In this document: piece after piece, positions 41,447 through 49,400 of the stretch
How the letters are laid out: each line of letters begins with the position of its first letter
How positions within the stretch are numbered: position 1 is the first letter of the stretch
Assembly (NCBI RefSeq): GCF_009755225.1
Contig: NZ_WQKZ01000003.1
Span: 1,023,679-1,087,678, forward strand
Source of the DNA: Hymenobacter ginkgonis
GTDB lineage: Bacteria > Bacteroidota > Bacteroidia > Cytophagales > Hymenobacteraceae
Direction of reading: 5' to 3'
Length of the DNA: 64,000 nt
The notes under the pieces: generated by a model
Seen by the model: the letters and a program-made list of their open reading frames with translations, nothing else
Database searches by the model: none
Told to the model about the DNA's origin: nothing
Position numbers and translations under genes: made by a program

Positions 41447-44400
41447 ATGCCGCGCACTTCTACCATCCGGTTTCTTACCCCAACTACCAATAAAAAGGGT
41501 GACTTATTCACCCGGCTCATGACGGATTTATTTCAGGCATTGGGCTATGACAATTTCCGCTTAGACGTTCAAAAGTCAGGTCGAGAAATTGATATTGAAG
41601 GGCAACACCGGCACGCCTCGCGTCTTCTGCGAGCTGAATGCAAAGCGCACGAGGACAAAATGGGAGGGACAGAGCTTAATACCTTTTATGGGGCAGTAAC
41701 TCGGGAGCGCGATGAAGTTAAATTACCGATAGATGCTTATTTCGTATCATTAGGCGGTTTCACGGAAACTGCGAAAAGTCAGGAAGCAAAGACGAGCGAT
41801 AAGCGGCTCATCTTACTAGATGGCCCTAAAATAATCTCGGAATTAGAGCACCACCGGCTGCTGGTTGATGATGCTGTTGCTACAGAGCAGGCTGGGCAAT
41901 GTGCTGGTCGGGCTGGGCTAGCGCCAGGAATGCTAGAGAGTATCGAGCTACTGGCCTATGAGAAGGGTTATGCTAAGGCAGTATACTATGCTCAGCATAA
42001 GCAGCGAACCCATGTTGCTCTCATTCACGCTGATGGTACGCCTTTAGCCGATGCGCCAGCCAAAGAAGTGATAGAGGCTGACCAAACCCTTGGGGGTACT
42101 TTGCATCAATTAATTTACCTAGCCCCTGCTCCAGTAGTAGCCGACATACGCGTCGTACAGGAGGCGGCCTTACAACATTATCAACGTTGGTTGAATGAAG
42201 AATGCGCGTATGTTCAACTAGATGGATTGCCGGCTAATACTGATGTAAGCCCTACTAAGCTAAAGTTAGAGCGACTGTTTATTCCTCTTAAAGCAGTTCG
42301 TGTAAAGGAGGGGGGGCCACAAAGTGTTAGTATAGAAGTAAAAATTCCTCGCCATATTCAGAATGAATTTTTTTCAAATGTTTCTGAGGAGGAAATACAA
42401 GAAAGCTTCTTCAATAATAGAGAATACTTAAAAACGACAGAATCTATAAGTTCGCTACTGGTGTCAGGAGTAAGACTAGCTCTCCTTGCTCCGCCAGGTG
42501 GTGGCAAGAGTACCTTGCTGAAGCGGCTGGCTACTGAATATGGGTTTGCTGATCAACTAGTGAAGTTTGCCGATGAGATGCCGCCGCAGGATTGGCTGCC
42601 ACTCATCATCCGTTGCCGCGACTTACAAGACCAGGCTAAGGAACCATTTATTGATTTGCTGGAAAAGCTGCCTAAACGATTAAGTATGCTGGCCGAACCA
42701 GCGGCAGCGTTCAAGGCTTATATCCACGAGTCATTGCAATTAGGCCGCGTACTGCTACTTATTGATGGGCTAGATGAGATTACGCAGGAAAGTAACCGCA
42801 AGGCTTTTACAAAGAACCTGCTTAGCTTTCTGTCGTTGTTTCCGCAAGTGACGCTGGTACTCACTTCGCGCGAAGCCGGTTTTAGACTAGTGGCCGACGT
42901 AGTTGCCAGTAAATGCGAAACATATAAATTGGCTCCCTTTGAGGAAGCAGATGTGCAACGCCTGTGCGTGCAGTGGCACGCTGAAGTTATCAATAACAGC
43001 GAGGAGGTACGCCAAAAAGCCCTCAAGCTTGCTAAAGATATTTGGGAAAACGAGCATATTCGGGGCCTTGCGGAAAACCCCTTATTACTCACTACGCTCC
43101 TAGTAGTCAACCGCCGCCGGGGTGGCGAACTGCCCAAAAATCGGACGATGCTCTACAGCAAGGCTGTTGAGGTATTAATTCAGACGTGGAATGCGGAAGC
43201 GTTCGAACCGCTCGACGAAGAAGAAACCCTCACGCAACTCTCGTACCTAGCCTGCTACATGATGGAAAAAGGCATTCAGCAGATAGGACGGCAAGAACTG
43301 ATACGAACGCTGAAAGAGGCGCAGCAAACCGTACCTGAATTACGGCATACCCAAACTTCGCCTGCTAATTTCATCAAGCAGGTAGAATATCGGAGCAGCT
43401 TGTTGATGCAGGTAGGTACGAACATAATTGAGGACGAAGAACAAGAAGTTTTTGAATTTCGCCACCTTACGTTTCAAGAGTACTTGGCCGCTAAAGGCTA
43501 TGTGGAAGGCTACCATCCTCGGGACAAAGAAGGATTATCCCTAGCGCAATTGCTAGCGCCGCACTTTGGGCAGTCAGCGTGGCGGGAGGTCATACCGCTG
43601 GCAGTCGTGTTGGCAAAACGCGGGGCTGAGGAAACAATTGCTATGCTAGTAGCACGGTGCGCAGCCACTACGCAGGAGAAAATACAGAATAATATTGTGC
43701 GGATGACGCCTGTAGACATTCTACGGCGCTGCTTGCTAGACGAGGTGCTTATTTCCTCTAACGAAACGCTGAATAATGCCTTACAGCAAGTAGGCCGACT
43801 GGCCCTTATGACCCACACTGGGGGAGATACCACGCGCAGTTTAGCCAGCGGAAAATTTGGGGAGCTATATCAGCAAGTAGTTGAGCAGGCTTATGTAGCC
43901 GACGGAACTGATTGGGAGGATTACACTATTGCTTTTGGAGAACTGAGCGAATACAAGGTAAGGCAGTTCTGCGGGGAAAATAATGGGCTATATATTGAAA
44001 AAGTCATTGAATTGCTGCGCACAGAAGAGCCATTGCTCCAGCTACGCGGCTTAGCGGCCCTGAAAGAGATTGGAATAGCACAGGGAATCCCCTGGCGTGG
44101 TATAAAAGGCGTTATACACTGGGTAACGGCTGACGCTAAGGTGCCATCTTTCAAGATGGTGCCTAGGCAAGCAGCGGTAATCTATGATTCGCTTGACCAA
44201 TTGCTACACACTCGAAACGAACGAGTTTTAACGGCTGTAAGTCTAGCCCTACAAAGTGTACCTAGCATTATGCCGGTGGGTAGCCTGCCGCCAGCCTCCA
44301 GTATGGCTACGCTCTTTAAGCTGCTTGGTAGCATGGAAACAAATCCTTTTGAAAGTGACGCCAGCATGCGCTTATACAGTAGGATTACGCAAGCGTTTAA

Positions 44401-44767
44401 TGCCCAACCTTTGCTCCATCGTGATGCTCTTCTAGAAGAGGGTTTTGGTAAAAGTTACACTAGCGACGCAAAAGCTATCGAAGCAACTAATAAGAGTCAG
44501 TCGATAACGCAGCTAGGCATTACAACTGCTTGGTACCGGCTTAGCCCTGTTACTGACGAAGAGCTACTGCGACAAATTGATTTATTCTTCAATACGGATT
44601 TAAATCCACGACTACAGACTGGTCGTGACCGAGAGTTGCCTAGGGTAGTAGAATTGCTAGCGGGCCTCGGGCAAGCCGGAGAAAAGTTATTTAAAGAGCG
44701 CGCAGAGCGACGTGAGGCAGAAAGAAAAAACCCGAGGATATTTGTTAGCTCCACATACAGCTTCTAA
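41447..44767 (+). CDS. NACHT NTPase with N-terminal PD-(D/E)xK nuclease domain
   Basis: A 1106-residue STAND-type protein. The N-terminus (1-140) looks like a restriction-endonuclease fold: DLFTRLMTDLFQALGY, Asp49 in GREIDIEG and Glu64-Cys-Lys66 in RAECKAH. The NACHT module has Walker A APPGGGKSTLLKRLA near 350 and Walker B VLLLIDGLDEI near 437, then TLVLTSREAGF. A winged-helix/helical region (FRHLTFQEYLAAKGYVEG) and HEAT-like C-terminal helices follow. This architecture is known for anti-phage NACHT proteins that sense infection and degrade nucleic acid. Codon use is clearly AT-richer than the neighbours, which suggests transfer. The last eight codons lie inside a long inverted repeat. Confidence 0.88.
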   Translation: MPRTSTIRFLTPTTNKKGDLFTRLMTDLFQALGYDNFRLDVQKSGREIDIEGQHRHASRLLRAECKAHEDKMGGTELNTFYGAVTRERDEVKLPIDAYFVSLGGFTETAKSQEAKTSDKRLILLDGPKIISELEHHRLLVDDAVATEQAGQCAGRAGLAPGMLESIELLAYEKGYAKAVYYAQHKQRTHVALIHADGTPLADAPAKEVIEADQTLGGTLHQLIYLAPAPVVADIRVVQEAALQHYQRWLNEECAYVQLDGLPANTDVSPTKLKLERLFIPLKAVRVKEGGPQSVSIEVKIPRHIQNEFFSNVSEEEIQESFFNNREYLKTTESISSLLVSGVRLALLAPPGGGKSTLLKRLATEYGFADQLVKFADEMPPQDWLPLIIRCRDLQDQAKEPFIDLLEKLPKRLSMLAEPAAAFKAYIHESLQLGRVLLLIDGLDEITQESNRKAFTKNLLSFLSLFPQVTLVLTSREAGFRLVADVVASKCETYKLAPFEEADVQRLCVQWHAEVINNSEEVRQKALKLAKDIWENEHIRGLAENPLLLTTLLVVNRRRGGELPKNRTMLYSKAVEVLIQTWNAEAFEPLDEEETLTQLSYLACYMMEKGIQQIGRQELIRTLKEAQQTVPELRHTQTSPANFIKQVEYRSSLLMQVGTNIIEDEEQEVFEFRHLTFQEYLAAKGYVEGYHPRDKEGLSLAQLLAPHFGQSAWREVIPLAVVLAKRGAEETIAMLVARCAATTQEKIQNNIVRMTPVDILRRCLLDEVLISSNETLNNALQQVGRLALMTHTGGDTTRSLASGKFGELYQQVVEQAYVADGTDWEDYTIAFGELSEYKVRQFCGENNGLYIEKVIELLRTEEPLLQLRGLAALKEIGIAQGIPWRGIKGVIHWVTADAKVPSFKMVPRQAAVIYDSLDQLLHTRNERVLTAVSLALQSVPSIMPVGSLPPASSMATLFKLLGSMETNPFESDASMRLYSRITQAFNAQPLLHRDALLEEGFGKSYTSDAKAIEATNKSQSITQLGITTAWYRLSPVTDEELLRQIDLFFNTDLNPRLQTGRDRELPRVVELLAGLGQAGEKLFKERAERREAERKNPRIFVSSTYSF

Positions 44768-44830
44768 AGCAACAGGCCCCTACCGGTATCGGCAGGGGCC
44801 TGTTGCTTTAGAAGCTGTATGTGGAGCTAA
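44745..44830. repeat. 37-bp perfect inverted repeat at the NACHT gene end
   Basis: Arms 44745-44781 and 44794-44830 are exact reverse complements over 37 bases. Three more pairs lie inside the 12-base loop (CCG/CGG around GTAT). The left arm contains the last codons and stop of the NACHT gene. It can act as a bidirectional terminator. On both strands it also encodes SSTYSF followed by TAA. Confidence 0.95.
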
Positions 44831-44855
44831 TGAGAATTTGATATTTCTTATCCAT
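44808..44855 (-). pseudogene. DUF4062-like N-terminal stub
   Basis: The minus strand from ATG 44855 reads MDKKYQILISSTYSF and then TAA. DUF4062 proteins begin K-x-I-F-I-S-S-T-Y-x-D-L, so this looks like the first 15 codons of such a gene cut off by the inverted repeat. The plus-strand NACHT gene ends PRIFVSSTYSF in the mirrored position. Short length limits certainty. Confidence 0.4.
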
Positions 44856-44887
44856 TATTTAAATGTCTTTTGAGCTTAGTTTGGTGC

Positions 44888-45685
44888 TTAAGGCTGCGCA
44901 TCAGTATTTGTAAGCTGAATTGTTATAGCTGGTTTGTTGCCATAGCTCAAAGTATTTTGAATATCCTCAATTGATTTTCCATGCCTCATATCTTGTAAAG
45001 CCAAGCCAAGCACATAAAGCACATTAGCTGAAGCCAGCTCACTGTGTAGTGTATTGTCTGGAAATTTTGCTTTAATATTTAAATTTTTATCGTTGTACTC
45101 TTCGAGTAATTCATTTGCCAATTCTGATATAGTTTTTGCAGGCTGAGCAGGCTGCATGTTCATGCGCCGTATCAGTAAGGAAAAAGCAAGTGTCTGTATC
45201 ACATCAATAAATAATTTTCTTAATATAACTGGCTCGCGCTGAGGTTTTTCATAGCCAAATAAGTCGGCTAATGCAACCACATGGTCTACGGTTGATGCTG
45301 AATCAAACAGTACATCGAAACCGCGACCGTTACGTTCAAAGTGAGCAGCCTTATTTCGAATTTTCTGTAGTTTCTTTAAGCCAGTAGCTTCCGCGTCCTG
45401 AATAAAGCCAAAGGCTTCAGCTATTAGCAGGCGAGCGCCGAAGGTACCAGCAGGCTCACCATGACGCAGTAGGGTAACAGCATTAGTAGGAGAAACACAG
45501 GCGTCAGAGATAATTAAACCTAATATCTCTTCTATATAAGCTGCTAGAATGAGTATCACTCCTCTATCTGATTCTTTTTCAAGAAGAGCATTCATCTCTT
45601 CGTTTGTCGGGAGCCACTTCAGCATATCAGCTTTAGAAGCTGGTTGAGTGCCAGTATTGTTCTGATTTCTAGAAGTCTCTTTCAT
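44888..45685 (-). CDS. MltR-like protein
   Basis: A 265-residue protein with an MltR (mannitol operon repressor)-type helical domain: LLEKESDRGVILILAAYIEE, then AGTFGARLLIAEAFGFIQD and KLQKIRNKAAHF. MltR-like proteins lacking mannitol genes occur in mobile elements and defence loci with unknown role. A C-terminal part of about 110 residues is unassigned. Start ATG 45685 is used; the frame is open upstream into the next gene. It is AT-rich like the NACHT gene and on the opposite strand to it, separated by the inverted repeat. Confidence 0.75.
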   Translation of the reverse strand: MKETSRNQNNTGTQPASKADMLKWLPTNEEMNALLEKESDRGVILILAAYIEEILGLIISDACVSPTNAVTLLRHGEPAGTFGARLLIAEAFGFIQDAEATGLKKLQKIRNKAAHFERNGRGFDVLFDSASTVDHVVALADLFGYEKPQREPVILRKLFIDVIQTLAFSLLIRRMNMQPAQPAKTISELANELLEEYNDKNLNIKAKFPDNTLHSELASANVLYVLGLALQDMRHGKSIEDIQNTLSYGNKPAITIQLTNTDAQP

Positions 45686-45698
45686 AAGTGGAGGTGGT

Positions 45699-46199
45699 TT
45701 AATTTGGCCGGGTAAACCCACCCCGCAGTAGGTCCAGCATCTGGTCCTTACCCTCAATGATAGTAGCCTGCATCTTGAGCTGGCCATTGAGCAACTCTAC
45801 TTGTTTAAGTAGGCTGTCCCGTTCGGCTTTTAAGGCATCGCGCTCTTTCTCGCAATCGGAGAGGTTATAATTATTGTTGGTCTGGTTGGCTGTTCCAGTA
45901 TTAGTGCCAACCACATTTGTAGTGCGCGATACATTAAATGTTGCAGGGGTATCTTCATCTTCAATGCTGAATGATTTTAGATTGAATTTGCTAATAAGAA
46001 CTCCCCATACATCTGCTGGAACGGACTGTACACCAGTCCTAATGCGGCTGATAAAATTTACATTCTGACCAAGTTCAGAACTCATTGCGCGCTCAGATGG
46101 GATGTTGTGCTCAGCCATAAGCTGTTGGGCTATAGCTAAGAATGTTCTATCCATTTCCGTCTTTGGACTTTTCTGCGCACCGGTTTTTTTATCGCTCAT
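45699..46199 (-). CDS. HTH regulator with C-terminal coiled coil (phage repressor-like)
   Basis: A 166-residue protein. An HTH region at about 18-75 (AIAQQLMAEHNIPSERAMSS, ELGQNVNFISRIRTG) is followed by a Thr/Asn-rich linker (NVVGTNTGTANQTNNNYN) and a coiled coil (CEKERDALKAERDSLLKQVE). The layout is common for CI-like regulators of Bacteroidota phages. It is divergent from the early genes that start at 46343, with repeated sequence elements between them, so it is the likely lysogeny repressor. The MltR-like gene follows 13 bases downstream. Confidence 0.8.
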   Translation of the reverse strand: MSDKKTGAQKSPKTEMDRTFLAIAQQLMAEHNIPSERAMSSELGQNVNFISRIRTGVQSVPADVWGVLISKFNLKSFSIEDEDTPATFNVSRTTNVVGTNTGTANQTNNNYNLSDCEKERDALKAERDSLLKQVELLNGQLKMQATIIEGKDQMLDLLRGGFTRPN

Positions 46200-46215
46200 T
46201 CACAAATTGTTACAC

Positions 46216-46261
46216 TGTATACACTAAAAAATGTACTGTAATTTTGTATCATGCACTAAAA
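46216..46261. promoter_or_regulatory. Repeated operator-like elements and early promoter
   Basis: TGTATACACTAAAA (46216-46229) and TGTATCATGCACTAAAA (46245-46261) are imperfect direct repeats about 29 bases apart in the divergent region. TAATTTTG (46239-46246) matches the TAnnTTTG -7 consensus on the plus strand and overlaps the second repeat. This is consistent with repressor binding over the early promoter. Confidence 0.45.
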
Positions 46262-46342
46262 TAAAGCGTATGTTTGTGGCATGTACAGTACTGAGTGAGC
46301 GCAAGTAAGCGCACACCGGGTGAACTGTGCCAAACACAAGCC

Positions 46343-46585
46343 ATGACTGAGCGCCAGAAATACCTGCGGTTGCTGTCCATCGTCATCGAGGAGTTGCCCA
46401 GCAGCGCCGTGGATGCCGCCGTGCGGGCGGGCTACGCGGCCCCCACCTCCATGCTCAATAATGTGCGCATCGGCCGCGTGCATAACCTGGAGCACTTGGT
46501 GGCGCTCGTGCGCTACGGCTTGCCCAAATACCAAATTCCGGCTGAGCTGCTGCCGGCCCCCGCGCCCATTTCCCTGCTGGCGTGA
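46343..46585 (+). CDS. Small early phage protein, paralogue 1
   Basis: An 80-residue protein beginning MTERQKYLRLLSIVIEELPS. It contains SAVDAAVRAGYAAP followed by a helix-turn-like NNVRIGRVHNLEHLVALVRY and ends LPKYQIPAELLP. It aligns along its whole length with the gene at 47249-47515. The basic middle helix may bind DNA. Start ATG 46343 is the paralogue-supported start; the frame is open to 46295. First gene of the early run. Confidence 0.75.
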   Translation: MTERQKYLRLLSIVIEELPSSAVDAAVRAGYAAPTSMLNNVRIGRVHNLEHLVALVRYGLPKYQIPAELLPAPAPISLLA

Positions 46586-46896
46586 TGGAAGAGCGCGCTC
46601 CTTACTACACGGCTCCTAAGCCACCCCGCAACCTGGCCGCTTCCGTCGCCACCTGGCTGCGCGAGCAGGGCAGGGGCACGCCCTGCGCCTGCCCTACCCG
46701 CTGCGCCTCGAGCGTCGTGCGCTCGCACCTCTGGAGCCGCGAGCAAGGCATGTACTTTACCTGGCAGCGAGTGCGGAGCCTGGGCCAGGTCCAGGCGCTG
46801 CTTTGGGCCCAGCCGGTAATTGCAGCAGGCGCTCCACCTGGGGCATCACGCGCCGCAGCAGGGCCCGCAGGCGCAGCCAGTCGGCCATCTGGTTGA
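46585..46896 (+). CDS. Possible small protein after paralogue 1
   Basis: A frame of about 103 codons whose ATG overlaps the TGA of the preceding gene by one base. The first 40 residues (MEERAPYYTAPKPPRNLAAS, VATWLREQG) look genuine. The last 45 codons run antisense through the convergent gene 46757-47182 and are low complexity, so the true protein may be shorter or disrupted. Confidence 0.4.
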   Translation: MEERAPYYTAPKPPRNLAASVATWLREQGRGTPCACPTRCASSVVRSHLWSREQGMYFTWQRVRSLGQVQALLWAQPVIAAGAPPGASRAAAGPAGAASRPSG

Positions 46897-47182
46897 TGTG
46901 CGTCAGCTCCCCGCCCTGCAGATCGGCTAGGCGCACCCGCAGGGGCTCCAGCGCCTGAATGGCGCACACGACTTCCAGCAGCTCGTCCACCAACGGTTCG
47001 GTGCTGTGGAGGCGGTAGTAGCGCTGAAAGGTGTGGTCGGCCAAGTGGAAAAGTACCTGGGCGTGCGTCCAATGCAGATCGAGGCTACCGTCGGCAAACA
47101 GCACCTGGGGCAAGTAAAATTGAATCAGCGCTAACCGACGCGCCGGGGTAGCGGCCGTAGCTGCCAAAAAAGCGGCCGACAT
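46757..47182 (-). CDS. Hypothetical helical protein on the opposite strand
   Basis: A 141-residue helical protein beginning MSAAFLAATAATPARRLALI, with TFQRYYRLHSTEPLVDELLE and MADWLRLRALLRRVMPQVER. The open frame extends to 47752, but sequence becomes protein-like only at ATG 47182. It is the only minus-strand gene inside the early run and overlaps a plus-strand frame at its end. The function is unknown. Confidence 0.6.
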   Translation of the reverse strand: MSAAFLAATAATPARRLALIQFYLPQVLFADGSLDLHWTHAQVLFHLADHTFQRYYRLHSTEPLVDELLEVVCAIQALEPLRVRLADLQGGELTHINQMADWLRLRALLRRVMPQVERLLQLPAGPKAAPGPGPGSALAAR

Positions 47183-47248
47183 AGGGAAACGTGGGAGAAA
47201 AGCTGAAGCATATATACGAAGTAACGCCTTTTTTTTCACATCCCCCTC

Positions 47249-47515
47249 ATGACTGACAAACAAAAATATTACCATCTGCTCGGCGAAGTATGCGAGGCAA
47301 TGCCCGCTTCGGCCGTGGATAGTGCTATTCGGGCCGGCTACGGCCAGGAGCACAAGTCGGCCAGTACGCGCCTGCACCATGTCAAGCAAGGCAAGGTGGC
47401 CTCGCTGCCCGATTTGGTGGCCCTGATTCGGGCCTCCATGCCGGGCTACGACATCCCCGCCCACCTGCTGCCCGACGAAACCGTGCCGGCCGTGGCCGCC
47501 CCGCTCTTTACCTAA
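47249..47515 (+). CDS. Small early phage protein, paralogue 2
   Basis: An 88-residue protein beginning MTDKQKYYHLLGEVCEAMPA. It shares SAVDSAIRAGYG, a basic turn-helix (STRLHHVKQGKVASLPDLVA) and the ending MPGYDIPAHLLP with 46343-46585. The two copies flank the only minus-strand gene in the run, suggesting a local duplication. It may be a DNA-binding early regulator; this is inference from the pattern only. Confidence 0.75.
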   Translation: MTDKQKYYHLLGEVCEAMPASAVDSAIRAGYGQEHKSASTRLHHVKQGKVASLPDLVALIRASMPGYDIPAHLLPDETVPAVAAPLFT

Positions 47516-47552
47516 TTCTCCCTCTCTTTCCCCTGCTTTCTTCTCACGCCCC

Positions 47553-47813
47553 ATGCACCTGAACACGACCCCCGCGCCCCCGGCCGGCATGCCCTGCATC
47601 CGCGATTTGCACGAGCTGCTGCGCGACCACCTGCCCCCGCAACTCGTGATGCTTACCCCCTTGCAGGAGCTGGAGCGCCGACTACACGAAATCGCAGCCC
47701 AGCACCCGCGCTTTCGGGAGGAAACGCCTCTGGTGCTGGCCGGCGAAATCAAGCGCCGCTACCGCTACAGTCGCTTTCTGGAAGGGGCTGCTACCCACGT
47801 GCAAGTCGCCTAG
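47553..47813 (+). CDS. Small hypothetical phage protein
   Basis: An 86-residue protein with a Pro-rich start (MHLNTTPAPPAGMPCIRDLH) and a helical core LTPLQELERRLHEIAAQHPR. It is followed after four bases by the next gene. No recognised family. Confidence 0.65.
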   Translation: MHLNTTPAPPAGMPCIRDLHELLRDHLPPQLVMLTPLQELERRLHEIAAQHPRFREETPLVLAGEIKRRYRYSRFLEGAATHVQVA

Positions 47814-47817
47814 TCCC

Positions 47818-48129
47818 ATGCCCAAGCTTCTGACTTTCCCCCGCGTCTCGCTCACCGACGCCCGCACCGGCAAGCGGGTGCGCGTCTCGGCCTTCGCCCC
47901 CGGCGATGCGCTCGTACCCGCCCCGCAGCCCATTCTGGGCTACTGCTACACCACCCAAAACAACTGGACGGTGTACGTAGCGGGCTCCATGCCGCCCGCC
48001 CTGCGCACGGCCGTGGAGGAGGGCTACACCGACCAGGAGGTGCTGCTGGTAGCCGAGCTGCCCGCCGGCATCCAGGAAATAACCCTGCCCGACCACCGCC
48101 GCGAATTCAGCCTCAAAAAGGCCGCCTAG
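47818..48129 (+). CDS. Small hypothetical phage protein
   Basis: A 103-residue, beta-rich protein (MPKLLTFPRVSLTDARTGKR, VRVSAFAPGDALVPAP, ITLPDHRREFSLKKAA). The short basic ending and position in the early run suggest a small nucleoprotein or host-takeover factor, but no family is recognised. Confidence 0.65.
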   Translation: MPKLLTFPRVSLTDARTGKRVRVSAFAPGDALVPAPQPILGYCYTTQNNWTVYVAGSMPPALRTAVEEGYTDQEVLLVAELPAGIQEITLPDHRREFSLKKAA

Positions 48130-48166
48130 TCTTTCTCCCTTCACTCCCCCTTAGCTCCTCGTTGCC

Positions 48167-48580
48167 ATGACGGCTGCCGAACTGCCCACCGTAGGCTACC
48201 TCGACCAGTGGTTTCGCGCCCTGCTGGCCCGCGTGGAGGCGCAGCAAGCCGCCGCTACCCCCGCGCCCGCTACCGTGGTGCTCTACAGCGTGGGCAGCCT
48301 GGCCGAGGTACTCGACTGCGACCCGAGCACCGTGCGCCGCTGGCTGCGCGAGGGCAAGCAGGTAAAGGATAAGAAGGGTAACGATAACACTATCAAGCTG
48401 CAAGCCTACTATTTCTCGTCGGAGGCCCGCATTCCGTGGCCCGCGCTGCTGGCCTACGAGCGGGGCGAGGCCTTCGACTTGGCCAGCCTGCCCGCGCCCA
48501 CGGCCGCGCCCCCGAGGCCCGGCACCGTGGCCGAAGTGCCCGCCCGGCCCGAGGCGCCGCCGCTGCGCCTGGCCTCCTAG
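48167..48580 (+). CDS. HTH (MerR/excisionase-like) protein
   Basis: A 137-residue protein. Residues about 43-90 form an excisionase/MerR-type winged helix: YSVGSLAEVLDCDPSTVRRW, LREGKQVKDKKGN, SSEARIPWPALLAYERG. The flanks are Pro/Ala-rich. In phages such proteins serve as excisionases or early regulators. It lies mid-way in the early run, not next to the integrase, so a regulatory role is as likely as excision. Confidence 0.75.
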   Translation: MTAAELPTVGYLDQWFRALLARVEAQQAAATPAPATVVLYSVGSLAEVLDCDPSTVRRWLREGKQVKDKKGNDNTIKLQAYYFSSEARIPWPALLAYERGEAFDLASLPAPTAAPPRPGTVAEVPARPEAPPLRLAS

Positions 48581-48626
48581 CCACCCTGCCTGATTTCACC
48601 CCCTTCATCTCCCTTCTCACCTCCGC

Positions 48627-48911
48627 ATGTCCGTCCACACCCTCACCATCGACGACTTTATGCAGCTTACCAAAAAGCAGCTCGAATTTGCCCTGCGCCT
48701 GTTTCGCCAGGAATTAGATAGAAGCATCCGCCGCCTCATCGAGGACGAGGCTTCGTGGGCCAGCGAGCAGGTGCTCGACGAGCTCAACCACCTGCTGACC
48801 CTGCGCAAGGTCTTTCTGGTGCGCCTGCAGGAGCTGCACGAGGAAAGCCGGCAGCTGGGCCTGCCGGTGCCGTTGCCCTATCGCCAGAGTGAATTTAACG
48901 CGGTCGCCTAG
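48627..48911 (+). CDS. Small helical hypothetical protein
   Basis: A 94-residue, highly helical charged protein (MSVHTLTIDDFMQLTKKQLE, FRQELDRSIRRLIEDEASWA, LTLRKVFLVRLQELHEESRQ). It ends one base before the next start codon. Unknown function. Confidence 0.65.
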   Translation: MSVHTLTIDDFMQLTKKQLEFALRLFRQELDRSIRRLIEDEASWASEQVLDELNHLLTLRKVFLVRLQELHEESRQLGLPVPLPYRQSEFNAVA

Positions 48912-48912
48912 T

Positions 48913-49245
48913 ATGCCGACGCTCACGATTTACACTTTAGCGCCCCCGAGCTACGGCGCCCGGGCGTTTGCCGATTACCTGGCGACGCAATTAAGGTCCC
49001 CGGTGCGCCTGCGGCCACTTTCCGAGCTGCCGGCTCCCCAGGGCGAGCGGCGCAGCTCGCTGCGCCTCGAGCGCCAGGAGTTGCGCCAAGACCTGGCTGT
49101 CATTGGCTGGCACTTAGAACAATATGCTCAGGGGCGCTGCCTGCCCGATGCCGGCCACCAAAACGGCCTGCTGGCCGACCGCGACGCCCTGCGCTCGCGC
49201 CTGCGGGCCGTGGAGCGGACCCTCGGGGTGCCCGCGCCGGAATAG
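48913..49245 (+). CDS. Small hypothetical protein
   Basis: A 110-residue protein starting MPTLTIYTLAPPSYGARAFA. A helical middle (SLRLERQELRQDLAVIGWHL) and a terminal coiled-coil-like segment (DALRSRLRAVERTLG) follow. Start ATG 48913 is preferred over 48889 to avoid overlap. No family recognised. Confidence 0.65.
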   Translation: MPTLTIYTLAPPSYGARAFADYLATQLRSPVRLRPLSELPAPQGERRSSLRLERQELRQDLAVIGWHLEQYAQGRCLPDAGHQNGLLADRDALRSRLRAVERTLGVPAPE

Positions 49246-49400
49246 GGGAGGATTGCCTCCAACACTCCTCGTCTTTTGGAAGATGGGCGCGCCCAGGGTG
49301 GGACCTCTTAGCGCGCCCAGCTGGCTTCAAAGCTGGCCGGGGAACTAGTACGCAGTTGCAACCTGCGCAATTTTCTCCGTTAACTATCTCTTAACTACTT

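Noticed and set aside
47183..47752. Upstream extension of the minus-strand gene ending at 46757
   Set aside because: The sequence lies antisense to two plus-strand genes and has no protein-like character before Met 47182.
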